This document shows positions 1 through 8,043 of a stretch of DNA of 11,228 nucleotides, piece by piece. The position numbers and the translations under genes are program-made. The notes under the pieces were generated by a model. The model did not search any database, was not told the DNA's origin, and was given only the letters and a program-made list of their open reading frames with translations. The stretch comes from an uncultured Amylibacter sp. (GTDB taxonomy: Bacteria; Pseudomonadota; Alphaproteobacteria; Rhodobacterales; Rhodobacteraceae): positions 1-11,228 of the forward strand of contig CALLAV010000234.1 in NCBI GenBank assembly GCA_938001995.1, in the 5' to 3' direction. Position 1 is the first letter of the stretch. Every line of letters starts with the position of its first letter.

Positions 1-924
1 GACAGCACACGCCTTAAGATTGAAACAGCGCTCGAACAATTTGATTATCGTCCAAACCTTTTTGCGATGAATCAGAACCGAAAGTTAACCAAAACCATTG
101 GTATTCTGGTCCCGTATTTGGCCGACCCATTCTTTGCTGAAATGGTGCGGATGATCGAACGTAATTGCATCGAAGCGGGATTTTGGCCCATCGTTTTCAG
201 CGCCCACGGCGAGCAAGATTTAGAGAATAACGCACTGGAAACCTTGGCGTCGTTGCGCCCAGCTGGGGCGTTGATTGCGCCGCTGGGGCGCAGTTCTGAT
301 ATCGCCAGTGTGGAACGGTTTGCCAACGAAGTCCCCACCGTTGTTTTTGACAGTAATTTGGATGTGGGAAAGGCGTTTGTTGGCTCAAATAACCCACAAA
401 GTATTGATTTAATTGTTGATTACCTGTGCGAAACGGGTGAGCCACCGTGTTTCTTTGAAATGCCTCCAGTCAATCCGAACGCCAATAAACGGCGCAGTGC
501 CTACATTAATTCTATGGAACGTCTGGGGCATGAACCCCATGTTGTGCAGATCAAAGGGCAGGGCTGGGAGTTTGAGCGAATCGGCCATGACGCGGGGATG
601 CAATTGATATCGGACCGGCAATTGCCGTCTGACACTGTGCTGTGCAGTAACGACCGGTTGGCGATTGGCCTGATCTCTGCCGCGTATCAAAAAGGGATGC
701 GTGTAGGGCGAGGAGAGGACTGTGCGATGCGCATTGCTGGTCATGATGACCACCCTTGGTCGCAGTTCACCTGTCCGCCGTTAACCACTGTTGCGCAAGA
801 CTATTCTGCGATTGTTACCCAAAGTCTGCAAACTTTGTTCGAAGTAATTGATGCCGGAGATGACGTTGCTGAACGCTCCGAGGTTTTGTTCGATGGACGG
901 CTTGTTCTGCGGTCATCGGCGTAA
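1..924 (+). CDS. LacI-family transcriptional regulator, 5' truncated by window edge
   Basis: The frame is open from base 1, so the first in-frame ATG at 67 is internal and the true start lies off the window. The visible 307 residues begin at the end of the LacI DNA-binding region: the first codons read as the last helix plus the hinge signature YRPN typical of LacI/PurR proteins. Then comes the periplasmic-binding-protein-like effector domain, starting IGILVPYLADPFFAEM and containing the usual SNDRLAIG and IAGHDDHPW blocks near the C-terminus. It should bind an operator as a dimer and respond to a sugar or polyol. It lies 95 bp upstream of and co-directional with smoE, and a palindrome sits in that gap, so control of the polyol operon is the natural inference. 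The effector is unknown; repressor action is assumed from the family. Confidence 0.9.
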   Translation, partial: DSTRLKIETALEQFDYRPNLFAMNQNRKLTKTIGILVPYLADPFFAEMVRMIERNCIEAGFWPIVFSAHGEQDLENNALETLASLRPAGALIAPLGRSSDIASVERFANEVPTVVFDSNLDVGKAFVGSNNPQSIDLIVDYLCETGEPPCFFEMPPVNPNANKRRSAYINSMERLGHEPHVVQIKGQGWEFERIGHDAGMQLISDRQLPSDTVLCSNDRLAIGLISAAYQKGMRVGRGEDCAMRIAGHDDHPWSQFTCPPLTTVAQDYSAIVTQSLQTLFEVIDAGDDVAERSEVLFDGRLVLRSSA

Positions 925-940
925 GGCATCGGCGATCCAA

Positions 941-960
941 AACTTTACGTGCGTAAATTT
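941..960. promoter_or_regulatory. Operator-like palindrome upstream of smoE
   Basis: Half-sites TTTACG and CGTAAA are perfectly inverted around a 2-bp TG centre (945-957 core). The symmetry extends outward to AACTTTACG / CGTAAATTT, with one mismatch in nine. Size and symmetry fit LacI-family operators. It lies just after the LacI-type gene and just upstream of a TTGACT -35-like element, where a bound protein could interfere with transcription. Assignment to this regulator is inference. Confidence 0.55.
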
Positions 961-963
961 TTG

Positions 964-994
964 TTGACTCTGTTTTCAAATTGCCCAAAAACTA
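964..994 (+). promoter_or_regulatory. Putative promoter of the smo operon
   Basis: TTGACT at 964-969 is a good -35 match. About 17-19 bases downstream there is only an A-rich, poor -10 candidate around 987-994 (AAAAACTA). Weak -10 boxes are common in alphaproteobacteria. This is the only promoter-like element seen between the regulator and smoE, so it is offered tentatively. Confidence 0.35.
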
Positions 995-1019
995 GTCTGT
1001 GTAAAAATGGGAGGACGTC

Positions 1020-2318
1020 ATGTCTATTAAACGCACGCTGCTGAACACAGCAGTTGGCTTCGGTCTTGTTGCTGGACTCGCATCCACAGCTTTGGCTGAA
1101 GACGAACTGACAATCGCGATCGTAAACAACGGTCACATGATCAACATGCAAAAAGTTGCCGAAGCATACACTGCCGAAACAGGTGTAAAGCTGAACTGGG
1201 TTTCTTTGGAAGAAGGCGTTCTGCGCGAGCAGGTTACGTCCGACACGGCCACAGGTGGTGGCCAGTACGACATCATTAACATCGGCATGCAAGAAGCACC
1301 AATCTGGGGCGCAGCAGGCTGGATCGAAGAGCTGAACTTCAGCGCGGAATATGACGTTGACGATATGCTGGCTGCTATGCGCAACGGCTTGTCTGCAAAC
1401 GGCAAACTGTATGCGGCACCATTCTACGGCGAATCGTCAATGGTTATGTACCGCAAAGATTTGACAGACGCTGCTGGTGTTGTTGTTCGTGACAACGACA
1501 GCTGGGCGAACATCAAAGGCGCTGCCATGGCAATGCACGACCCAGACAACGGCGTTTACGGCGCATGTCTGCGTGGTAAGCCAGGTTGGGGCGACAACAT
1601 GGCGTTCATCACAACTATGGTGAACTCTTTCGGCGGTGCATGGTTTGACAAAGACATGAAACCAGCGCTCAACACTGCTGCTTGGAACGAAGCCATCAAC
1701 TTTTACGTTGATCTGCTGGGCAACTACGGACCTCCAGGTTCAGAAGGCAACTCCTTCAACGAGATCTTGGCTTTGTACAACGAAGGCAAATGCGGCATGT
1801 GGATTGATGCCACAATCGCAGCGTCCTTCTTGACTGTTGACGGTGTGGCTTACGCACAGTCCCCGAACGCTGGTAACCCAGTGGGCGCGAACTGGTTGTG
1901 GGCGTGGGCAATGGCTGTTCCAGCTGGCTCCCCGAACGCAGAAGAGGCCAAGAAATTCATCGAATGGGCGACGTCTAAAGAGTACATCAAAGCTGTAGGT
2001 AACCACCCAGACTTCGGTTGGGGATCTGTTCCAACAGGCACACGTACTTCCACATATGCGATCCCTGAGTTCCAAGCAGCCGCTGGTTTTGCCGCAGCTG
2101 AAATGGCAGCGATCGATAGTGCAGCGCCAGCCGCAACAGACATCAAACCATACGTTGGTGTTCAGTTTGCAGCGATCCCAGAATTCCCAGAAGTGGGTTC
2201 TGCGGTAGCACAAGAAATGGCAGCAGCCCTTTCCGGTGCGAAATCTGTTGAAGACGCTTTGGCCGCTGCACAATCTGCTGCAGAAGCCATTATGAAAGAA
2301 GCGGGCTACTACGAATAA
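1020..2318 (+). CDS. smoE: Polyol ABC transporter periplasmic substrate-binding protein (SmoE-like)
   Basis: This is an extracellular solute-binding protein of the family 1 sugar-binder type, 432 residues, close to the usual size of SmoE/MtlE polyol binders. It has a clear Sec signal peptide: basic start MSIKR, hydrophobic stretch about residues 11-25, cleavage after ALA at residue 26. It should capture sorbitol/mannitol-type polyols in the periplasm and hand them to the SmoFG permease. The ATG at 1020 follows a strong Shine-Dalgarno (TGGGAGGA, 1008-1015). Proline codons are strongly biased: 14 of 18 are CCA, against 5 of 15 in smoF, consistent with selection for high expression. It is the first gene of the operon, separated from smoF by 166 bp that hold a strong hairpin. 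Substrate is inferred from the linked dehydrogenases. Confidence 0.9.
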   Translation: MSIKRTLLNTAVGFGLVAGLASTALAEDELTIAIVNNGHMINMQKVAEAYTAETGVKLNWVSLEEGVLREQVTSDTATGGGQYDIINIGMQEAPIWGAAGWIEELNFSAEYDVDDMLAAMRNGLSANGKLYAAPFYGESSMVMYRKDLTDAAGVVVRDNDSWANIKGAAMAMHDPDNGVYGACLRGKPGWGDNMAFITTMVNSFGGAWFDKDMKPALNTAAWNEAINFYVDLLGNYGPPGSEGNSFNEILALYNEGKCGMWIDATIAASFLTVDGVAYAQSPNAGNPVGANWLWAWAMAVPAGSPNAEEAKKFIEWATSKEYIKAVGNHPDFGWGSVPTGTRTSTYAIPEFQAAAGFAAAEMAAIDSAAPAATDIKPYVGVQFAAIPEFPEVGSAVAQEMAAALSGAKSVEDALAAAQSAAEAIMKEAGYYE

Positions 2319-2336
2319 GCGCTTCTACCAAAATAC

Positions 2337-2363
2337 GGAGGGACCAGCGTGTCTGGTCTCTCC
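2337..2363 (+). other. Intercistronic hairpin downstream of smoE
   Basis: An 11-bp stem (2337-2347 with 2353-2363) closes a 5-nt CGTGT loop. All positions pair, with one G-U at 2341/2359. It starts 19 nt after the smoE stop. No T-run follows, so it is not a standard Rho-independent terminator. Such hairpins after binding-protein genes commonly protect the upstream mRNA 3' end and let the binding protein outnumber the permease. That role is inferred here. Confidence 0.7.
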
Positions 2364-2492
2364 ATCCGAATTTCTCGTTGCTTTACGTGGCCTAAATTTC
2401 GCGCCAGACTGACAACGATCCGCTCGCCGATCCCTGATCAACCAAATGACAAAGCGATGACCATGTCGCTGGAGTGCTACAGTTATGTCTAA
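2349..2492 (+). CDS. Possible 47-residue small ORF, hairpin-embedded start
   Basis: A GTG at 2349 is preceded by GGAGGG (2337-2342) at 6-nt spacing, better than many Shine-Dalgarno sites in this window. The frame stays open for 47 codons and stops at 2490-2492, overlapping the smoF start by 8 nt. The peptide begins MSGLSIRISRCF, is basic in its first half, and resembles nothing I know. The ribosome site is in the stem and the GTG in the loop of the hairpin at 2337-2363, so translation would need melting. It could be a leader or coupling peptide, or simply a chance ORF whose SD-like bases exist only because of the hairpin. Low confidence. Confidence 0.2.
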   Translation: MSGLSIRISRCFTWPKFRARLTTIRSPIPDQPNDKAMTMSLECYSYV

Positions 2493-3423
2493 CAGAAAGC
2501 TTCCACGCCTGCTTCAAACGCCCGCGGTTTTGCTGCTGCTGATTTGGATGCTGGTGCCACTCGGGCTTACGCTCTACTTCTCTTTTATTCGCTACGTGTT
2601 GAACAGCTTGCGCAAACCGGAATGGACGACACCTTCCATTAGCAACTGGCGCGGTTTTGGGAACTATGAATACGTTCTGAACTCCAAGGATTTCATCCTT
2701 GCGATCCAAAACAGCCTTTTCATTGTGTGCAGCATTTTGTTCCTGACGGTGATCCTCGGTATTCTGATTGCCGTGTTGATCAACAAAGCCTTTGCTGGCC
2801 GTGGTATCGTCCGTGTTCTGCTGATCTCGCCTTTCTTTGTCATGCCTGCGGTGAACGCCGTTCTGTGGATCAACATGATCCTTGATCCCGTGCTCGGGCT
2901 TCAGGGCCTAGGGGTGCAGGGCCTTAATGGCCTAATCGCATCCTTACAAAGCGCCCCCGGTGTTGGTTGGTTTTTCTCGCTTTGGCCGCAATTCGAGCCG
3001 ATTTCCTTTCGTGCGTCACAAACCTCTGCTTATGCGGTGATTATCATGGTGACGTGGCAGTGGACCCCATTTGCAGTGCTGATCTTTATGACGTCGCTGC
3101 AATCCGAAGACGAACAATGCAAAGAGGCCGCCATTTTGGACGGGGCAGGGGCTTGGTCGCAATTCCGCTTTCTGACGCTGCCACACCTAGGCCGTCCAAT
3201 CGCCATTGTGGTGATGATCCAAGCGATCTTCCATCTGTCGCTTTATGCGGAAATCGAAATTGTCAGCCGTGGCAACGGGAACAAAAACCTACCCTACTTG
3301 ATTGGTGAATTTGCCAACAACAACATCGGGGCCGCCAGTGCCACAGGCATCTTTGCGGTCATACTCGCCAACATCGTAGCCATCTTTTTGCTGCGCATGG
3401 TTGGCAAGACGTTAATGGAATAG
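2485..3423 (+). CDS. smoF: Polyol ABC transporter permease (SmoF-like)
   Basis: This is an inner-membrane permease of the MalF/UgpA-type binding-protein-dependent family, 312 residues. Hydrophobic segments are seen near residues 12-35, 70-100, 108-134, 182-204, 238-256 and 284-304, giving about six spans. The cytoplasmic EAA loop that docks on the ATPase is present: EAAILDG starts at residue 214 and ends at the LP pair at 232-233. It pairs with SmoG to form the channel. The start at 2485 has GGAG at 2471-2474, 10 nt upstream. The next permease follows after 11 nt. Polyol specificity is inferred from operon context. Confidence 0.9.
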   Translation: MSNRKLPRLLQTPAVLLLLIWMLVPLGLTLYFSFIRYVLNSLRKPEWTTPSISNWRGFGNYEYVLNSKDFILAIQNSLFIVCSILFLTVILGILIAVLINKAFAGRGIVRVLLISPFFVMPAVNAVLWINMILDPVLGLQGLGVQGLNGLIASLQSAPGVGWFFSLWPQFEPISFRASQTSAYAVIIMVTWQWTPFAVLIFMTSLQSEDEQCKEAAILDGAGAWSQFRFLTLPHLGRPIAIVVMIQAIFHLSLYAEIEIVSRGNGNKNLPYLIGEFANNNIGAASATGIFAVILANIVAIFLLRMVGKTLME

Positions 3424-3434
3424 AGGAATAGATC

Positions 3435-4268
3435 ATGGCAATTGTTGCAAGCTCCTCAAGATTTGGACGACAGGCCCGCACAGTGGCTGCATGGGCGGTG
3501 GGGCTGTTGTTCTTCTTTCCGATCTTCTGGCTGGTGTTGACCAGTTTCAAAACCGACGCGGATGCAGTGAAGCCAGAGTTTCTGATCTTCTTCACGCCGA
3601 CGCTCGAAAATTATCTCAACATGACCGAGAACTATGACTATTGGCGCTTTGCCACCAACTCGGTCATTACGTCGGTTCTGGCCACGATTTTCGCGCTGTT
3701 TGTCGGTATTCCAGCGGCTTATGCCATGGCGTTTAACCCGACGCACCGCACCAAGGATGTGTTGATGTGGATGCTCTCTACCAAGATGCTGCCAGCGGCT
3801 GCGGTTCTGTATCCGATGACGTTTATCACCAAAAGCATGGGCCTGTTTGATACGCATTTCATGGTGGTGTTGGTATTGTGCCTGATCAACCTGCCTATCG
3901 TGATCTGGATGCTGTTCACCTACTTCAAAGAGATCCCGAAAGAGATCATCGAGGCGGGTCAAATGGACGGTGTGAACACATGGGGCGAGATTAAGGAAAT
4001 CCTGATCCCGCTCGCATGGGGGGGGATCGCGTCCACGGCGCTGTTGTGTTTCATCTTTTGCTGGAACGAAGCGTATTGGACCGTGCGTCTTACCACAACG
4101 GAGGCCGCGACATTGTCAAAACTCATCGAAGGCAACCGCGCACCAGAGGGCCTGTTTTTTGGTCGCCTGTCCGCCGTATCTGCCGCCGCCGTTGGCCCGA
4201 TCGTTGTGCTCGGCTGGTTCTGTCAAAAGCAATTGGTCCAAGGCCTGACCTTTGGCGCAGTAAAATAG
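3435..4268 (+). CDS. smoG: Polyol ABC transporter permease (SmoG-like)
   Basis: This is the second inner-membrane permease, of the MalG/UgpE-type, 277 residues. Spans appear near residues 17-37, 73-99, 108-134, 140-164, 194-212 and 244-262. The EAA loop reads EAGQMDG from residue 173 and ends at P192; the third position of EAA is Gly, a common variant. A good ribosome site (AGAGGA, 3422-3427) precedes the ATG and overlaps the smoF stop region, suggesting coupled translation. smoK begins 10 nt after its stop. Confidence 0.9.
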   Translation: MAIVASSSRFGRQARTVAAWAVGLLFFFPIFWLVLTSFKTDADAVKPEFLIFFTPTLENYLNMTENYDYWRFATNSVITSVLATIFALFVGIPAAYAMAFNPTHRTKDVLMWMLSTKMLPAAAVLYPMTFITKSMGLFDTHFMVVLVLCLINLPIVIWMLFTYFKEIPKEIIEAGQMDGVNTWGEIKEILIPLAWGGIASTALLCFIFCWNEAYWTVRLTTTEAATLSKLIEGNRAPEGLFFGRLSAVSAAAVGPIVVLGWFCQKQLVQGLTFGAVK

Positions 4269-4278
4269 GAAACGGATC

Positions 4279-5283
4279 ATGGGAAGCATTCAGCTAAAAC
4301 AAGTTCAAAAGAAGTTTGGCGAAACCGAAGTCATTCCGCCACTGGACCTGACCATTGAAGATGGCGAATTTGTTGTCTTTGTTGGCCCTTCGGGGTGTGG
4401 GAAATCCACTCTGCTGCGCCTTATTGCGGGGCTAGAGGAAACCACATCAGGCACCATCGAAATTGACGGTGGTGATGCGACCGCTGTGCCGCCGTCCAAG
4501 CGTGGTCTGGCGATGGTATTCCAATCCTACGCCCTATATCCGCACATGTCGGTGCGCAAAAACATCGCCTTTCCGCTGCGCATGGCAAAGATGAGCCAGA
4601 CCGAACAGAATGAACGGATCGAGGCCGCTGCAAGCGCGCTGAACCTGACGGACTATCTGGATCGTCGTCCAGGTCAACTGTCGGGCGGGCAACGCCAGCG
4701 GGTTGCAATTGGGCGTGCCATTGTGCGTGAACCTTCCGCGTTTCTGTTCGACGAACCGCTGTCTAACCTTGATGCGGCCCTGCGTGTTGGGATGCGGATG
4801 GAAATCTCAGAACTCCATAAGAAGCTCGCAACAACAATGGTTTACGTGACGCACGATCAGGTTGAAGCCATGACAATGGCCGATAAGATTGTGGTGCTGC
4901 AAGCAGGCGTCATCGAACAAGTGGGCAGCCCGCTAGAACTGTATCATACACCGCGCAACCTGTTTGTAGCGGGCTTTATCGGCAGCCCAAAAATGAACCT
5001 GATTGCAGGCTCCGAGGCTGAAAAGCTGGGCGCACACACCATCGGCGTGCGACCCGAACATATCGACGTCTCTAAAACCGAGGGTCAGTGGAAAGGCACT
5101 GTTGGTGTAGCGGAACATCTTGGTTCTGATACCTTTATTCACATCCACGGTATCGAAGGCTGTGATCCTTTAACGGTCCGTGCAGCAGGGGACGTAGATG
5201 TGAAATACGGCGATACAGTTTACCTGACACCTAACGCTGCGTTGATTCATAAGTTCGGTCCAGACGGGCTGCGCATGTCATGA
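4279..5283 (+). CDS. smoK: Polyol ABC transporter ATP-binding protein (SmoK/MalK-type)
   Basis: This is the cytoplasmic ATPase of the transporter, 334 residues, in the MalK/UgpC subgroup. Visible motifs are Walker [10 protein letters not shown] (residues 36-44), Q-loop Q82, signature LSGGQ (134-138), Walker B FLFDE (155-159) and switch His192. The C-terminal ~100 residues form the TOBE-type regulatory region that marks sugar importers (GVRPEHI block near 256-262). All catalytic residues are intact, so it should power import through SmoFG. The stop overlaps the smoS start by 4 nt (ATGA), indicating translational coupling. Confidence 0.93.
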   Translation: MGSIQLKQVQKKFGETEVIPPLDLTIEDGEFVVFVGPSGCGKSTLLRLIAGLEETTSGTIEIDGGDATAVPPSKRGLAMVFQSYALYPHMSVRKNIAFPLRMAKMSQTEQNERIEAAASALNLTDYLDRRPGQLSGGQRQRVAIGRAIVREPSAFLFDEPLSNLDAALRVGMRMEISELHKKLATTMVYVTHDQVEAMTMADKIVVLQAGVIEQVGSPLELYHTPRNLFVAGFIGSPKMNLIAGSEAEKLGAHTIGVRPEHIDVSKTEGQWKGTVGVAEHLGSDTFIHIHGIEGCDPLTVRAAGDVDVKYGDTVYLTPNAALIHKFGPDGLRMS

Positions 5284-6044
5284 AGGCATTGGACGGCAAA
5301 GTGGTATTCGTAACAGGGGGCGCACGCGGAATTGGGCGGGCCATCTGCGAAGCCATGGCAGCCGCTGGCGCGAAGGTTGTTGTTTCGGATTTGAATGCGG
5401 AAGATGCGGCGCAAACAGCCAAAGCCATCGACGGGTTGGCTGTTGCGCTTGATGTCACGGATTTCGCTAGTATTACCGCGCGGATGGCAGAGGTCGAAGA
5501 AACTCTCGGCGGGATCGATATCCTTGTGAACAATGCGGGTATTTTCAACATGGCGTCCATCGGCAAAATCACACCCGAAGATTATCGCCGCCAATACGAC
5601 GTAAATGTGGGTGGAACGATCTTTGCCTGCCAAGCCGTGATTCCAGCGATGAAGCGGCGCGGTGGCGGTGCGATCATAAACTTTTCCAGCCAAGCAGGGC
5701 GGCGCGGTGAGCCGAATGTGACTGTCTATTGCTCTACCAAAGCGGCGGTGATTTCGGTCACGCAATCGCTGGCCAAAGAACTTGCAGCAGACAACATCCG
5801 TGTTAACGCCGTGGCTCCGGGTGTGATCGACACGCCGATGTGGGACGTGGTCGACGCGCAATTCGCAGAGTACGAAAACAAACCCATCGGCCAAAAGAAA
5901 CGCGAGGTGGGCGAAGCTGTACCGCTTGGCCGCATGGGTGATCCGCGCGATGTGGCTGACCCTTGTGTGTTCCTCGCGTCCGACGCAGCACGCTACATCA
6001 CGGGGCAAACGCTGAATGTCGATGGCGGTAATTGGGTAAGCTGA
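5280..6044 (+). CDS. smoS: Short-chain polyol (sorbitol/galactitol-type) dehydrogenase, SmoS-like
   Basis: This is a classical short-chain dehydrogenase/reductase, 254 residues. The nucleotide-binding motif TGGARGIG is at residues 12-19, and Asp37 at the end of the second strand predicts NAD over NADP. NNAG is at 84-87, and the catalytic set is Ser137, Tyr150 and Lys154 (YxxxK). Length and the [16 protein letters not shown] block match SmoS, which oxidises sorbitol to fructose (and galactitol to tagatose) in R. sphaeroides. Its position between transporter ATPase and mannitol dehydrogenase supports oxidation of the imported hexitol. It overlaps smoK by 4 nt and shares one base with the mtlK start (TGATG). 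Substrate range is inferred. Confidence 0.9.
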   Translation: MKALDGKVVFVTGGARGIGRAICEAMAAAGAKVVVSDLNAEDAAQTAKAIDGLAVALDVTDFASITARMAEVEETLGGIDILVNNAGIFNMASIGKITPEDYRRQYDVNVGGTIFACQAVIPAMKRRGGGAIINFSSQAGRRGEPNVTVYCSTKAAVISVTQSLAKELAADNIRVNAVAPGVIDTPMWDVVDAQFAEYENKPIGQKKREVGEAVPLGRMGDPRDVADPCVFLASDAARYITGQTLNVDGGNWVS

Positions 6045-7525
6045 TGTTGGACACGCTGCAAAAACTCTCAAACGGGACGCTACAGGACTTGCCCAGCGAT
6101 GTGTCTAGCCCGACCTATGATCGCGCTGCACTGAAAGCGGGTATCGTACACATCGGTCTTGGCAATTTCCACCGCGCCCATCAAGCGTGGTATCTACACC
6201 GTTTGATGCAGCAAGGCCTGGCGCTTGATTGGGCGATTATTGGGGCAGGGGTGCGCCCTGCGGACGCCGTGCAACGTGATCACCTTGCAGCGCAAGATTA
6301 CCTCACCACGTTGATCGAACTTGATCCCAAAGGCCGCTCTGCCGAGGTAACAGGCTCCATGATCGGCTTTGTGCCTGTGGCAGACGAAAATGGGCCTTTG
6401 ATCGCGCAAATGGCTGATCCTGCCATTCGTATTGTTGCGCTGACTGTCACCGAAGGGGGCTATTATATTGACCCTGTCAGCCACACGTTTGACGCGGATC
6501 ATGCTGACATCCGACACGATGCCGCGCACCCTGATCGCCCGCGAACGGCCTTTGGCGCAATGATCGCCGCGCTGGGAAAACGGCGCAGCGATGGCAGCGG
6601 TCCGTTCACAGCTCAAAGCTGCGATAACCTGCAAGGCAACGGCAATATCCTGCGCCAAACGCTGGTGTCGCTGGCGCGGCTGTCTGATCCTGATTTGGCA
6701 AATTGGATAGATCAAAATTGCACCTTCCCAAATTCCATGGTCGATTGCATCGTGCCCGCTACAGGCCCCAAAGAGCTGGATTTGGTGCGCGGTTTCGGGA
6801 TCGAGGATGCGGCGCCTGTGACCCACGAAAACTTTCGCCAATGGGTTATCGAAGACGATTTTTGCGCAGGGCGTCCTGATTGGGACAAGGTTGGCGCGAC
6901 ATTTACGGATGATGTGCACGCTTTTGAGGCAATGAAGATCCGTATCTTGAATGGCGGTCATCAACTGATTTCCAACGCAGGTGAAGTGCTGTCAATCGAG
7001 TTCGTCTCGGACTGTATGTCCCACCCATTGATCGGTGATTTCTTTCGCAAGGTAGCGCGGAGCGAAATTGCGCCACAGGTCGGTTCTGTGCCCAACATGA
7101 CGCCAGCGGCCTATGTGGATCAAATCGACACGCGGTTTTCCAACCCCGAGATTATCGACACAGTGCGCCGCGTCGCTTTTGATGGATCATCGCGGCACAC
7201 GGGGTTTGTTTTGCCAGTTCTGCGCGATGCTTTGGCTGCTGGTACGGACTGCGACGGGCTGATCTTGTCCCAAGCGATTTGGGCGCGCATGTGCGAAGGT
7301 ACGCGCGAAGACGGCCGCTCAATCGCGCCGAACGATCCCATTTGGGACAAGCTGAACGGGGCCGCAATTGCTGCGAAAACGGACCCAAATGCATGGCTGG
7401 AGCAGCGGGAGATTTACGGTGACTTAGCAGGCAATGCCCTTGTTCAAGACAGGTTTGCCCATTGGTTGTTCCTGATCTGGCGTGACGGGTTGGACGCAGC
7501 ATTGCACGCGTATTTGCGCCCATAG
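6044..7525 (+). CDS. mtlK: Mannitol 2-dehydrogenase (long-chain polyol dehydrogenase)
   Basis: It catalyses NAD-dependent oxidation of D-mannitol to D-fructose and belongs to the polyol-specific long-chain dehydrogenase family. The N-terminal nucleotide-binding motif GLGNFHRAH is at residues 38-46. The catalytic block KIRILNGGH gives Lys298, Asn303 and His306, close to the K295/N300/H303 triad known for the Pseudomonas fluorescens enzyme. Length is 493 residues, the family norm. The start chosen is ATG 6044, which overlaps the smoS stop as TGATG; a TTG at 6032 would add four residues but looks less natural. The Shine-Dalgarno is weak, so coupling to smoS is likely. It is the last gene of the operon here; the ketose kinase sometimes found next to it is absent. 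Confidence 0.92.
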   Translation: MLDTLQKLSNGTLQDLPSDVSSPTYDRAALKAGIVHIGLGNFHRAHQAWYLHRLMQQGLALDWAIIGAGVRPADAVQRDHLAAQDYLTTLIELDPKGRSAEVTGSMIGFVPVADENGPLIAQMADPAIRIVALTVTEGGYYIDPVSHTFDADHADIRHDAAHPDRPRTAFGAMIAALGKRRSDGSGPFTAQSCDNLQGNGNILRQTLVSLARLSDPDLANWIDQNCTFPNSMVDCIVPATGPKELDLVRGFGIEDAAPVTHENFRQWVIEDDFCAGRPDWDKVGATFTDDVHAFEAMKIRILNGGHQLISNAGEVLSIEFVSDCMSHPLIGDFFRKVARSEIAPQVGSVPNMTPAAYVDQIDTRFSNPEIIDTVRRVAFDGSSRHTGFVLPVLRDALAAGTDCDGLILSQAIWARMCEGTREDGRSIAPNDPIWDKLNGAAIAAKTDPNAWLEQREIYGDLAGNALVQDRFAHWLFLIWRDGLDAALHAYLRP

Positions 7526-7538
7526 CCGATTTGGTTAA

Positions 7539-8006
7539 TCACGGGCGAGGGGGCAGGGGTCCCAACTGAATAAGGTCGTGCTTTTCAAACGTCTTTTGCA
7601 TCAAGGTCTCGTCGGCAAAGTCTTCGTCAGAAAATTCGGCAATTTCAGCGAGATATTTGTCAAAGCCGGAGGGTTGGAAAATCATCAACATTTTCGACGT
7701 GGTAAACCCATTCGACAGTGTACAGGCGTGTTCAACATTCGCGGGCACGTGTATGCAAGCACCCGGTTTTGCGGTGATCCAATCACCCTCGATGTAAAAA
7801 TCAACACTCCCTTCAAGCACATAAAATGTTTCCGCATGATGCACATGTTTGTGCAGTCCAAGCGCGAAGTCTTCTTTCAGATTGTCCTCCATCAAAGTGT
7901 ATTTGCCATCGGTGTCTTCAGCAGAGATTTTTACAAATGTATGATCCGACGCCCATTGGTAGTTTGTCCCTTCTCCAGGTTCTAAGTACTTGTAACGTTT
8001 TGTCAT
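7539..8006 (-). CDS. Small single-domain cupin protein
   Basis: This 155-residue protein has one cupin beta-barrel. Cupin motif 1 is visible as His52-x-His54-x4-Glu59-x6-Gly66, and motif 2 runs from Gly82 through Pro88 to His93, giving a normal set of metal ligands (three His, one Glu). There is no signal peptide, so it is cytoplasmic. The start at 8006 has GGAG 9 nt upstream. It lies 37 nt downstream of the sulfatase-like gene on the same strand and is probably cotranscribed. Small cupins include dioxygenases, isomerases, DMSP lyases and sugar-binding proteins; nothing here fixes the activity. It may act on the product released by the neighbouring hydrolase, which is inference. Confidence 0.85.
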   Translation of the reverse strand: MTKRYKYLEPGEGTNYQWASDHTFVKISAEDTDGKYTLMEDNLKEDFALGLHKHVHHAETFYVLEGSVDFYIEGDWITAKPGACIHVPANVEHACTLSNGFTTSKMLMIFQPSGFDKYLAEIAEFSDEDFADETLMQKTFEKHDLIQLGPLPPRP

Positions 8007-8043
8007 TTTTTCATGCTCCGTTTGTAAATTGAGTGTGGGCCGC

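Noticed and set aside
2896..2935. GL-rich repetitive stretch in smoF (around residues 138-150)
   Set aside because: Gly-Leu-Asn-rich periplasmic loops at this point are common in MalF-type permeases, so this is probably ordinary family variation.
6032..6043. TTG start for mtlK four codons upstream
   Set aside because: ATG 6044 gives the usual family length and a TGATG stop-start overlap typical of coupled genes.
5247..6071. 274-codon open frame on the minus strand opposite smoS
   Set aside because: It is an antisense shadow: smoS has intact SDR motifs across the same bases, and the minus-strand translation shows no recognisable domain.
6194..6964. 256-codon open frame on the minus strand opposite mtlK
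   Set aside because: It is antisense to the conserved part of the mannitol dehydrogenase and has no family resemblance.
7578..7985. 135-codon open frame on the plus strand opposite the cupin
   Set aside because: The cupin on the minus strand has both metal-binding motifs and a good ribosome site; the plus frame has neither.
7539..8006. Cupin as a DMSP lyase (DddW/DddK type)
   Set aside because: Size fits and roseobacters carry such lyases. However, the Glu is four residues after the second His rather than three, and the Glu-x-Tyr pattern I recall for that family is missing. The sulfatase neighbour also gives no DMSP context.
8004..8015. ATGAAAAAATGA mini-ORF overlapping the cupin start
   Set aside because: It has only three codons, and its ATG is one base from the Shine-Dalgarno, so it could not initiate efficiently.
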